NCBI GenBank assembly: GCA_024635715.1
Contig: JAGXIK010000127.1
Coordinates: 1-32,619, forward strand
Reading direction: 5' to 3'
Length of the DNA stretch: 32,619 nt
From: Gillisia sp.
GTDB taxonomy: Bacteria; Bacteroidota; Bacteroidia; Flavobacteriales; Flavobacteriaceae
Shown here piece after piece: positions 11,001 to 17,342 of the stretch (positions are counted from its first letter, which is position 1; the number at the start of each line of letters is the position of its first letter). Made by a program: the position numbers and the translations under genes. The notes beneath the pieces are model-generated. The model ran no database searches, had not been told where the DNA came from, and saw nothing but the letters and a program-made list of their open reading frames with translations.

Positions 11001-11339
11001 GTTGGAACTAACGGCACAAAATTCAATTCATCCTTGACTTATGATGAGATTGGAGAAAATGTCATTCAGGAAGTATTAGAAAATGTTTCAAACTTCTTTT
11101 CTCTTGTTGATAAAATTAATACAAAGCTGGATTTCAACAAATCTTTCGGTGTATCCAGTGCTTCTTACGAGGTATTTAAAGAAATTCGTAATGAGAACAT
11201 TCACGATTATCTACTGCAAGGTTTACATGATCGGAAAAAAGACGTTAATGACACTGCTTCCAGTTTAGAAGAAACCCTATTTTTCTATCCCTTTATAGGT
11301 TTATTAAACGAATTAGCTGCAAAGGTTGTAAATCAATAA
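8022..11339 (+). CDS. Large actin/Hsp70-fold ATPase candidate with long N-terminal region
   Basis: The 1105-residue product contains the three hallmarks of the actin/Hsp70/sugar-kinase ATPase fold in its second half: phosphate-1 loop DLGTTNT at 558-564, phosphate-2 loop DVGGGTSD at 779-786, and an adenosine-type motif FSGTASKS around 924-931. The first 550 residues have no recognised motif and are probably a distinct domain of largely beta character. From memory, large Hsp70-fold proteins of the SrfB type have comparable size, but I could not confirm membership. It is predicted to bind and hydrolyse ATP in the cytoplasm, perhaps as a chaperone-like or filament-forming partner of the neighbouring tubulin-like protein. 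The next gene follows within 13 bases. No frameshift is seen. Confidence 0.75.
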   Translation: MAKVFRIFNNSGSNKTDWFNSSQIGGGAIDSITVQETDGKKLPTSIPSPFAQLDLVRNAFKTVSDEARIDVDLDSRKDSHRLVSNALDIGQILFNLEKNLDTISIEVWNKKGDLQKLKDSNSSELKHLGKTLELFLTSSDAKSNNFDKLSDIFILKYNNRVIGGTSPKTLFFASADSVKVGVDIHCGNDKMLDNQPLALYKRDPKYIKALFYLKQQSNFASLFPEFEEYLDLTLSHISSFDVAFANSLSQLNGSNDFLDLTLPTNSGVFVEPLPGVRIQKQIPRDPVNSDFKILTHKNVARPPLVLPIDTYTDRGIYTDEEWKSDTKVPLFDNNPLDARTLPRVKDHYPYLTIGDLLTENIFKLPYKIDEEKYLCIPGYENYLLPLTKVFFDYFTTEDILKNKNFLKFQSIAGDSIEVTLNIPIQKGKSIPYTKRYSKTSSLTLNPHKVGNILDTDFTLGIYPFAKSKFVPVDYAVAVAENETARAMDNFTFYKSEDNTSIVMNERERMKMEGLHSTYYLTESPFDYVVVGTEAIKNILIPKLKEHKNTGLHYEFAIDLGTTNTHIEYKTSNSEQPNPYSLEKSNFGYLRNKKEELRGQAKVNSEVCEKLLNQEVIPNELGNERYSFPFRSVLLENKSINYDRPHYLFSDVNIGFDYGKVDISEHLEEVTDLKWLHLNENFNNEKIKKFIRELLLLCKNKVLMTDGNVGRTKITWLYPTSMTYNQRNLFEDIWKAEYLDVFRVSDLANLRSLPESIAPFYYYTGFTALMNHTQPTATIDVGGGTSDITIFEQNRPKLISSFKFAGNTIFGDGYSNSITHNGFIKQFTSVIKKKLIANQDKTATEIKILEEIYGRGKSIDVSNYFFSLKDNHHLNKENLTIDYFSLLKKDQETKVVFVIFYSALIYHLAQLMKDSGLALPRHILFSGTASKSINLLDSTLTKVSRLFNEIFNEVYNKDDANIEVRIDESPKIITARGALKAEEILEIENLIHTQVGTNGTKFNSSLTYDEIGENVIQEVLENVSNFFSLVDKINTKLDFNKSFGVSSASYEVFKEIRNENIHDYLLQGLHDRKKDVNDTASSLEETLFFYPFIGLLNELAAKVVNQ

Positions 11340-11352
11340 TTTGAGACCCCAA

Positions 11353-12123
11353 ATGAATGTATTTTTTACATCTGCCATAACAACAATTCCATTTTTATTT
11401 TTTCAAATAGACTCTATAAGTAGCACAGAAATCTGGATACATAGAGTTGGTCTTGCTGTCTGCTTTATCTTGATTGTATTACTTCTACTAGCAAAACAAG
11501 AAAAGCGAAAGAGGATAAAATCCTCTCAAAGCTATAATGCTGGAGAAAGCAATGATGGAAGTTTAGAATTAGAATTAAATGCTCTTAGACAAAGAGTGCA
11601 GGTTCTTGAAACAAATAGAAATTCTGGTCAATCCATAAAAAAAGAAATCTCTAAATCAAGTGGAAATAAAGTAAAACTTCAGAGCGAATCTGAACTCGGG
11701 GAAAACAATAATTCTAGTCAGAAACTAAACCCTAATGAAGTAGAAGAGGAAATTCCTTCACTCGAAATCGATCTTCCTCTTGATAAAAGGAAGAGGTTGG
11801 AAGAAGAGAAGAAGAGTGAAATATTTTATCTCAGTTCACCGGATAAGGATAAAGCTTTTTTTGCGCCCGAAGCCACATTTAGACCTAATGAGAAAACAAT
11901 GTATTCCCTTGATGGTGATTGCTTAAAGCTTTACGACAGGATCGATGAACAAACAATGCGGTTAGCACTTAATTCTCTTGATATTCTCGTAAAAAGAGTT
12001 TGCGAAGTCCAAAATGCCAAGGAGCCTCAGCATACAAAAATTGTGATGATAGAACCAGGAAAAGTAATAAGAGAGAGAGATGATTTTTTGGTAACGAGCA
12101 AAATGAAGGTAAAATTCGAATAG
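11353..12123 (+). CDS. Membrane-anchored coiled-coil linker protein
   Basis: The product has about 256 residues. The N-terminus forms two hydrophobic segments (about 1-18 and 28-43), followed by a basic stretch (KQEKRKRIK) suggesting a cytoplasmic tail, then a short coiled-coil (LELELNALRQRVQVLETN), a low-complexity charged linker, and a compact C-terminal domain of about 110 residues beginning EIFYLSSPDKDKAFF. From memory, similar C-terminal modules recur in Bacteroidota proteins of unknown function. A TTG at 11341 could add four residues, but the ATG at 11353 was chosen. One base separates its stop from the MotA-like gene, so it may physically link the stator to the cytoplasmic ATPase and GTPase. 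This role is inferred from position only. Confidence 0.7.
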   Translation: MNVFFTSAITTIPFLFFQIDSISSTEIWIHRVGLAVCFILIVLLLLAKQEKRKRIKSSQSYNAGESNDGSLELELNALRQRVQVLETNRNSGQSIKKEISKSSGNKVKLQSESELGENNNSSQKLNPNEVEEEIPSLEIDLPLDKRKRLEEEKKSEIFYLSSPDKDKAFFAPEATFRPNEKTMYSLDGDCLKLYDRIDEQTMRLALNSLDILVKRVCEVQNAKEPQHTKIVMIEPGKVIRERDDFLVTSKMKVKFE

Positions 12124-12124
12124 T

Positions 12125-13603
12125 ATGTTAGAAGTAGAATTAATTTTTCTGTCTATAATTGTTGTTTTTCAGATCTATTCAGTTATAAATATTTGGAATC
12201 GAATAAGTGTATTGGATTCAATTTTTATCGAAAGCTCAATTTGGGATAGCGATACAAAACAATTTTTATATTCAGGAAAAAATAAAGTCAAGGCCACAAT
12301 TATTGGAACTATTAATCAATATATCCTAAAGAACGAGGGTGGTGTAATTGATTTTCATATCATCAATGATATTGTTGAAAGAAATGTTGACACCATTGAT
12401 GAAGAAATTTCCAATAAACTTTCAACTCCTTTATATTTAGGCTTGGCCGGTACAATGATTGGAATCATAATCGGTCTATTTTATGTTGATTTCTCTTCAA
12501 GTGTAGATATTTCCCCTGGCTCAGGTGTGAATGGAGATAGTGATGACCTTCTAAAGATTTCACCTTTAATAGATGGAGTGAAATATGCAATGGGAGTAAG
12601 TGTACTGGGTCTTATTCTCACTACAGTACTGTCTGTATGGATTTATAAAAATGCTAAATCGAAAGTCAATCAAGGGAAGAATGAATTTCTTTCTCAGATT
12701 CAAACAGAGTTACTTCCTACTTTAATCAAATCTGGTGATGTGGCTATTCAGGAGCTTTCTAAAGAGTTGCGAGTTTTTTCGCAATCCACTCCGATTATGG
12801 TAAATAGTTTAAAAGAGAACACCGGAGTAGTTAAAGAAACCATTGAGAAGGAGATCAATCTTCTTAATCAAATAAAAGCTCTTGATGTAAAGAAACTATC
12901 TCAAAGTAATGTTGAAATATTTCATTCTTTATCAGGAATGATGGAATCCTTTCAAGCATTCCCGGAGTACTATGAAGAACTAAATCGATCTCTTGGAAAT
13001 ACAGTCGAACTAAATAAAAATCTTCAAAGCTTAGTAAATTCTTCCCAGAACGTAAATGCGATTCTTACTGATGTAAAAAAAATAATTGAAACCGGAAATT
13101 CAGCAGCTACATTTTTCAATCAGCATATCAAAAGTTTTGAAACATATTCCGATGCTGTAAATCATTCCATCTCAGAGACAAATCAATCCTTTGATCGGGC
13201 TATAGGACAACTTAAGGAAGCTGTAGGTGCGCAAATGGAAGTTTTTAATGTCGCAATAGCTGAATATGATTCAAAGCTGTCAAAATCCTTTGATCAGGCA
13301 ATTGAAAAATACAATGCTGCTTATGAGAATGCACTTCCAGATTTTAAAAATCTGGAACATCTTAAAAAGTTAGATACACTTCAAAAGTCAAATTCTACCT
13401 TGGAAGAGATTCAGACTATTTTAGCAAAGCATACAAAGGTTCTTGAAAACTTAAAACTCCAGCTCCCGGAAAACCTTAATTTAAGTATGAAACAGGAGAA
13501 AGGGATTTTCGAATATATAAGGGATGGAATAATAATTTTCACTTGTACTACTGTAACAACTGTTGCCATTTATATTGCAATTAATTACCAAGGAATATTT
13601 TGA
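12125..13603 (+). CDS. MotA/TolQ/ExbB-like proton-channel subunit with long coiled-coil tail
   Basis: The 492-residue product has transmembrane segments at about 4-24, 103-124 and 149-174, the second carrying LGLAGTMIGIIIGLF, the Gly-rich signature of the MotA/TolQ/ExbB family. A long amphipathic, coiled-coil-rich region of roughly 280 residues follows, and a fourth hydrophobic segment lies at about 466-488. The family forms pentamers around a MotB/ExbD-type dimer and turns proton flow into rotation or force. The long tail recalls ZorA of Zorya defence more than flagellar MotA. The extra C-terminal membrane segment is unusual and would bring the tail back to the membrane. Its stop overlaps the TTG start of the MotB-like gene, as expected for stoichiometric partners. 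Confidence 0.8.
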   Translation: MLEVELIFLSIIVVFQIYSVINIWNRISVLDSIFIESSIWDSDTKQFLYSGKNKVKATIIGTINQYILKNEGGVIDFHIINDIVERNVDTIDEEISNKLSTPLYLGLAGTMIGIIIGLFYVDFSSSVDISPGSGVNGDSDDLLKISPLIDGVKYAMGVSVLGLILTTVLSVWIYKNAKSKVNQGKNEFLSQIQTELLPTLIKSGDVAIQELSKELRVFSQSTPIMVNSLKENTGVVKETIEKEINLLNQIKALDVKKLSQSNVEIFHSLSGMMESFQAFPEYYEELNRSLGNTVELNKNLQSLVNSSQNVNAILTDVKKIIETGNSAATFFNQHIKSFETYSDAVNHSISETNQSFDRAIGQLKEAVGAQMEVFNVAIAEYDSKLSKSFDQAIEKYNAAYENALPDFKNLEHLKKLDTLQKSNSTLEEIQTILAKHTKVLENLKLQLPENLNLSMKQEKGIFEYIRDGIIIFTCTTVTTVAIYIAINYQGIF

Positions 13604-14259
13604 AAAAGAAAAGCTTCTTTTGGGTAGGATACGCAGATTTACTTACAAGTTTATTCTTTGTGATGCTAGTGCTGTTTGTTGTTACTTTCGCAATATTAAA
13701 GGAGAAAAACAATAGGCTTATTTCGCAAAATATCCAGTTGGAATTAATAAAGGAGGTAGAAAAGGCCCTGGGATCTCTTGATCATAAGTATTTCGAATAT
13801 GATCAGGTAAACAAAAGATATAAATTAAAACAGGATATTTCCTTTAGAAGTGGAAGCGATGATTTTAATGATTTATCTGAGGATGAAAAAGCGTATTTGG
13901 AGGAAGCAGGAAGGGAACTTTTTTCTACGATAAAGGACCTCATTAAGGAAAATCCTAATATTGAGTATTTACTTATTGTAGAAGGTAATACTCAAAGAGC
14001 AGTCTTTAATGGTCAATGGAATTATGAATCCATTCCCGATGTTGGTTATGAACTCAGTTATAGGCGAGCTCTTGCCCTAGTAAATTTTTGGAAGATAGAT
14101 AGAAATATTCCATTTAATGAAATTGAGGACAATTGCGAACTGCTTATTGCTGGTAGTGGCTATTTTGGTCAATCTCGACAAACAGAGGAGGAATTGAATA
14201 GGAGATTCTCTATACAGGTAACTTCCAAGGTGGGAAAATTTTTAAATAAGGGCCAATGA
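13600..14259 (+). CDS. MotB/OmpA-family stator partner (ZorB-like)
   Basis: The 219-residue product opens with the MotB-type anchor FFWVGYADLLTSLFFVML, in which D13 is at the position of the proton-carrying Asp, followed by one membrane helix and a coiled region. The C-terminal 100 residues follow the OmpA-like peptidoglycan-binding pattern: LLIVEGNTQ, YELSYRRALALVNFW, and LLIAGSGYFGQ ending in NRRFSIQV. The usual GHTD of this fold is GNTQ here, so the Asp contacting peptidoglycan may be missing. The start is TTG at 13600, because the next Met lies inside the membrane helix; it overlaps the TGA of the MotA-like gene as TTGA. It should form the ion channel with that protein and anchor the machine to the cell wall. 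Confidence 0.82.
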   Translation: MKKKSFFWVGYADLLTSLFFVMLVLFVVTFAILKEKNNRLISQNIQLELIKEVEKALGSLDHKYFEYDQVNKRYKLKQDISFRSGSDDFNDLSEDEKAYLEEAGRELFSTIKDLIKENPNIEYLLIVEGNTQRAVFNGQWNYESIPDVGYELSYRRALALVNFWKIDRNIPFNEIEDNCELLIAGSGYFGQSRQTEEELNRRFSIQVTSKVGKFLNKGQ

Positions 14260-15020
14260 AATTTTTAATTGGATTGTCAATTATATGCATTCTTTTGACC
14301 TCCTGTGGTGGGAGAAATAAGGATAATATATTAGAACCAGGTGGGCCAGGACCAAAAGATGGAGGTGGAGAAATTTATGATAGTGATGGACCTAGCATAG
14401 AAGAGGAGGTGAACAAAGGGAGACCGCAAGAAGTGGAAGAAACAATTCCTAAAGTACCTCCTCCAAAAATGGTTTCAGAGCTTTTCCAGGACCTAAAAAA
14501 CGGTGTATTTGTAGTTAAAACAATTTTAGGTGAAGAGTTTTATACGCAGGGGAGTGGTTTTTTTATAGCAAAGGGGATTGGTATTACTAATTATCATGTT
14601 CTTCAGGGCAGTGACCAAGGTTTTATTGTTCTTTCTCCTGATAATGTTTTTCCCATTACCCGGATCTTATCAAGCAGTCCACCGGATAAACTTGATTATG
14701 TCATCTTTGAAACCGATGTGAAGGAAAATATATCATTATCTATTTCAAAGCGTAATCCCGAAATTGGAGAAGATGTTTTTGCAATTGGAACTCCCAAAGG
14801 GTTGAATAATTCATTAACAAAAGGTACGATTTCTGGAATTAGGAAAAATCAGAGAATACAAATAGATGCTACAATCGATCACGGTAGCTCCGGAGGTCCA
14901 TTGTTTAACCTTCAAGGGGAAGTTATAGGTATAACCACCTCAGGTGTAGGAACTGGTTCTGAATTAAATTTTGCTGTCAACATCCAAGCTTTACCTTATG
15001 AAAGATATATTAGAAATTAA
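14256..15020 (+). CDS. Lipoprotein trypsin-like (DegP/HtrA-type) serine protease
   Basis: The 254-residue product has a short hydrophobic signal ending in the lipobox LLTSC (Cys17), a Gly/Pro-rich linker, and a protease domain from about residue 78. The catalytic triad can be placed: H114 in ITNYHVL, D147 in KLDYVIF, and S212 in HGSSGGPLFN. There is no PDZ domain, so it is shorter than DegP, more like a stand-alone trypsin-2-type peptidase. Lipidation puts it in the periplasm or on the outer membrane. It overlaps the MotB-like gene by 4 bases (ATGA). It could process a component of the machine or act as its effector; the sequence cannot decide which. Confidence 0.85.
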   Translation: MKFLIGLSIICILLTSCGGRNKDNILEPGGPGPKDGGGEIYDSDGPSIEEEVNKGRPQEVEETIPKVPPPKMVSELFQDLKNGVFVVKTILGEEFYTQGSGFFIAKGIGITNYHVLQGSDQGFIVLSPDNVFPITRILSSSPPDKLDYVIFETDVKENISLSISKRNPEIGEDVFAIGTPKGLNNSLTKGTISGIRKNQRIQIDATIDHGSSGGPLFNLQGEVIGITTSGVGTGSELNFAVNIQALPYERYIRN

Positions 15021-15026
15021 TTTTAT

Positions 15027-15599
15027 ATGATAAGTGTAAAACCATTATTTCTAGCTCTTCTCATTAGCTTAACTACTTGTGAAAGAACGGTCGATAGAAA
15101 TATTGAATCTCATCCAATAATGGATGAAAAAATTAATGAAATTGAGCCGAAGAGTCACAATTCTGAAGATCAACCTTCAGGCAAGATATTTCTGAAAGGG
15201 CAAATTACTCGTATTGTAGATGGCGATACGGGCGAATTTCTTTACAATGGTGAACTTCCCTTGATGATTCGACTTCAGCACATCGATGCCCCGGAAAAAC
15301 GCGGTAAGCAACCATATGGAAATAAAGCTAAACAAATATTATCAGATCTGTGCTTTGGTCAAAAGGTAACAGTAATAACCGATGGAGAATTTGATATGGG
15401 TGGTCGTCTTATCGGGGAAATCATTAATGAAGAAAATATAAATGTCAATAAAGAAATGGTCCGTCTTGGATATGCCTGGCATTTTAAAAAATATTCTGAA
15501 GATTTGAGTTACGATATATTGGAAAAAGAAGCTCGTAATAATAGACGAGGACTTTGGCAGGAGCCATCACCCGTGGCTCCCTGGAACTATAGGAGGTAA
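15027..15599 (+). CDS. Envelope-anchored staphylococcal-nuclease-like protein
   Basis: The 190-residue product has an N-terminal signal with a probable lipobox ending at Cys18 (ISLTTC) and a thermonuclease (SNase) domain from about residue 55. The calcium-binding acidic residues fit D65 and D67 in IVDGDT and D87. The catalytic residues of staphylococcal nuclease align as R82 and E90 in RLQHIDAPE with the exact 8-residue spacing, and R127 in MGGRLIGEI. The C-terminus has the family-typical NNRRGLW. It should cut DNA or RNA outside the inner membrane. It lies 6 bases after the protease gene and ends the operon. A nuclease at the envelope could act on incoming DNA. Confidence 0.85.
   Translation: MISVKPLFLALLISLTTCERTVDRNIESHPIMDEKINEIEPKSHNSEDQPSGKIFLKGQITRIVDGDTGEFLYNGELPLMIRLQHIDAPEKRGKQPYGNKAKQILSDLCFGQKVTVITDGEFDMGGRLIGEIINEENINVNKEMVRLGYAWHFKKYSEDLSYDILEKEARNNRRGLWQEPSPVAPWNYRR
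15560..15580 (+). other. Intragenic hairpin near 3' end of nuclease gene
   Basis: GGAGCCA at 15560-15566 pairs perfectly with TGGCTCC at 15574-15580 around a 7-base loop. It lies inside the coding sequence, 19 bases before the last codon. No T-run follows, so it is not a classical terminator, though it could protect or slow the transcript at the end of the operon. Confidence 0.35.
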
Positions 15600-15623
15600 T
15601 TAAAAAATGGCCCGGAAGAAACG

Positions 15624-16157
15624 CTACTTCTTGTAACAAATTATTTTTCGAAGTTCCTCTATATCTTCGAGTAACTGGGGATATTCTTCCTCTGGCACAT
15701 AATATCCGCCACCATATCCGATCTTCTCATTCATAACCTTGACTTCGGAACCATCAGTGAATATTATTTCCTTATATTCTCCATTGTCAAAATAAGTTGA
15801 TTCCTCGATTTCTTTATCTCGTAAGTCAAGTCCGGAAAAAACAGGTATATCTATTACCCAAAACCATCCGGCAGCTCCTATTTCTTCATGCCTTTCTACA
15901 AAAATGCGGTATAATTCTTCGCCGAAAAGATCTTCAAATGATTCCCGCTCCTGTGAATATATATACTGACAAAAAGCGAAGTTTACAAGTATCTCAGCAT
16001 AATTGTCATCAGCTATTAAATGTTCCCAGTCTTTTAAACTTTCAAACTGTGAGTGTGAGTGATGCATGTCTTCAGGATAGGCTGAGCCTATGTAGATATA
16101 TTTTTCAAATTTTTCTGATGGTTCTTCCCTGTATAAAATTACTTCTATTTCTTTCAT
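15624..16157 (-). CDS. Acidic protein of unknown function
   Basis: The frame is open from 16247, but its first 30 residues overlap the end of the upstream minus-strand gene and look unlike coding sequence, so the ATG at 16157 is preferred (178 residues, MKEIEVILYREE). The protein is strongly acidic and rich in aromatic residues, with a mixed alpha/beta look and no recognised motif. It converges on the nuclease gene, leaving 24 bases between the two stops. Its position next to another unknown minus-strand gene suggests a two-gene unit. Strongly acidic small proteins are sometimes inhibitors or immunity proteins, but that is only a guess from composition. Confidence 0.6.
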   Translation of the reverse strand: MKEIEVILYREEPSEKFEKYIYIGSAYPEDMHHSHSQFESLKDWEHLIADDNYAEILVNFAFCQYIYSQERESFEDLFGEELYRIFVERHEEIGAAGWFWVIDIPVFSGLDLRDKEIEESTYFDNGEYKEIIFTDGSEVKVMNEKIGYGGGYYVPEEEYPQLLEDIEELRKIICYKK

Positions 16158-16200
16158 AGTTATTGTAAATTCCGTGTATACTGGTTTATCTAAAACTAAT

Positions 16201-16605
16201 CTAACGTGAGCTATTAAAATTAATTCCCGGATCAAGCCGGTCTGCATCTTCTTCCATCATAAGAGTTTCATCATCAAACACTATAACCACCCTGTTTTGA
16301 TCCAGACTTTTCATAAGAAGTTCAATTAAGCGAATGATCCCATTTTTCAGTTTTTCAATTTCATAGGGAAATTTGGGATATTGAATAAAACTTAGGCTAA
16401 TTGATTCCTCATCCTGGCCCGAAAATACAATAGTGCAGGGAGTAATTTTGACACTAAGTTTCATATTCATTTCAGAAAAAATCTCTTTCTGTGCCCCTGC
16501 CAATTTATTTTTAAATTCATTAATTGAAATTAACTCATTGCTATATCCTCTTTTTAAGCCAACGGTGGCTTCTGCTCTAAATGTTTGCGCTTTTATTATC
16601 CTCAT
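16201..16605 (-). CDS. Protein of unknown function
   Basis: This 134-residue product (MRIIKAQTFRAEATVGLKRGY) has an alpha/beta composition with alternating strands (KLSVKITPCTIVF, SISLSFIQYP, RVVIVFDDETLMM) and no membrane segment. I do not recognise a family. It lies 43 bases upstream of the acidic protein gene if that gene starts at 16157, so the two are probably co-transcribed. The 5' end faces the repeat-containing intergenic region at 16606-16877. Confidence 0.55.
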   Translation of the reverse strand: MRIIKAQTFRAEATVGLKRGYSNELISINEFKNKLAGAQKEIFSEMNMKLSVKITPCTIVFSGQDEESISLSFIQYPKFPYEIEKLKNGIIRLIELLMKSLDQNRVVIVFDDETLMMEEDADRLDPGINFNSSR

Positions 16606-16688
16606 TTAAACGGGAAATTTTAAAAATAATGGTGTGTATTTATTGAATAAGATAGATTAAATTTTTATCAATTATAGCATAATAAATG

Positions 16689-16720
16689 TTTGGTAGAATC
16701 TTCTGTTTTTCTTATATTCG
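16689..16720 (+). promoter_or_regulatory. Candidate Bacteroidota-type promoter before repeat copy 1
   Basis: TTTG at 16689-16692, 20 bases, then TATATTCG at 16713-16720, matching TAnnTTTG except for one base. The predicted start of transcription falls only a few bases before the direct repeat at 16733, which would place the repeat at the 5' end of the transcript. Confidence 0.4.
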
Positions 16721-16732
16721 TAAAATCATTAC

Positions 16733-16828
16733 GAATCTCTTGAATGAGATAGCAACCAGCGATAACAAGCAACGGTGCTAAATTAATGAGCCTTAATCAA
16801 GGAAATAAAATGTTACTTCCACTGACTT
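16733..16828 (+). repeat. Direct repeat copy 1 (about 95 bases) upstream of small basic protein gene
   Basis: The segment from GAATCTCTTGAATGAGAT to about ACTGACTT is almost the same as 17207-17302. It contains three short stem possibilities: ATCTC with GAGAT, AGCA with TGCT, and CCTT-AATC-AAGG. The few differences between copies fall mostly in the loops. It is followed about 50 bases later by the ATG at 16878. Confidence 0.8.
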
Positions 16829-16877
16829 ATTTGCGCTCCTGTTGTAATGATATTATTATTAATCTAAATAATATATT

Positions 16878-17174
16878 ATGCCACAAAAAGATGATTCCTG
16901 CCAAGAAATTAATGCTTTTGTAAAACAGTATTATTTCATTCTGCAAACCACAACTGCAAATTCTCCTGAAAGACAGGAGGCCGGTATTGTTTATAAACAA
17001 TTGGTGGCTTGTTTTGAGAAAATTTCCCGCCAAAAGTTAAACCTTAATAAGTTAGCACCTCAAACCTTACATTTCTTGAATGCGAAAAATTTAAAATTAA
17101 AAACCAAAAGAGCGGGAAGTGTGAAAAAGCCGGTAAAACGTAAAAAACGACCAAAAAGTTGGGATTTTCGTTAG
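16878..17174 (+). CDS. Small protein with highly basic C-terminus
   Basis: The 98-residue product begins with a helical, moderately charged half (INAFVKQYYFILQTTT) and ends in a very basic tail (KRAGSVKKPVKRKKRPKSW), a composition typical of nucleic-acid-binding proteins. No family is recognised. It is framed on both sides by the 95-base direct repeat, the upstream copy ending 49 bases before the start codon and the downstream copy beginning 33 bases after the stop. A gene framed by two repeats looks like a cassette or duplication, but the repeat may instead be a regulatory leader. Confidence 0.55.
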   Translation: MPQKDDSCQEINAFVKQYYFILQTTTANSPERQEAGIVYKQLVACFEKISRQKLNLNKLAPQTLHFLNAKNLKLKTKRAGSVKKPVKRKKRPKSWDFR

Positions 17175-17206
17175 TCCTTTATTAGTTTAATAACCTTCAT
17201 CATTAG

Positions 17207-17302
17207 GAATCTCTTAAGTGAGATAGCAACCAGCGATAACAAGCACCGGTGCTAAATTAATGAGCCTTAATCAAGGAAATAAAATGTTACCTTCCATTGA
17301 CT
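17207..17302 (+). repeat. Direct repeat copy 2 upstream of 622-residue protein gene
   Basis: This is the second copy of the 16733-16828 element, with a handful of differences. Here the central palindrome is perfect, AGCACCGGTGCT, while copy 1 has one changed base. The end of the repeat abuts the -33 box of the promoter at 17301-17331. Confidence 0.8.
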
Positions 17303-17331
17303 TGTTGTACTCTCGCGGTGATTTAACTTTG
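17301..17331 (+). promoter_or_regulatory. Bacteroidota-type promoter
   Basis: CTTG at 17301-17304, exactly 19 bases, then TAACTTTG at 17324-17331, a perfect TAnnTTTG box. The transcription start would fall only a few bases before the ATG at 17343, implying either a nearly leaderless message or real translation from the second ATG at 17379. Confidence 0.6.
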
Positions 17332-17342
17332 AAAATATAACT

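Noticed and set aside
16158-16247. N-terminal extension of the acidic protein to 16247
   Set aside because: It would overlap the upstream gene by 47 bases and the added residues look noncoding; the ATG at 16157 is better.
16733-17302. Integron cassette with attC sites around the small basic protein gene
   Set aside because: The repeats contain TAACAAGC, but the required RYYYAAC and GTTRRRY ends are not in the right places and no integrase of the integron type is present.
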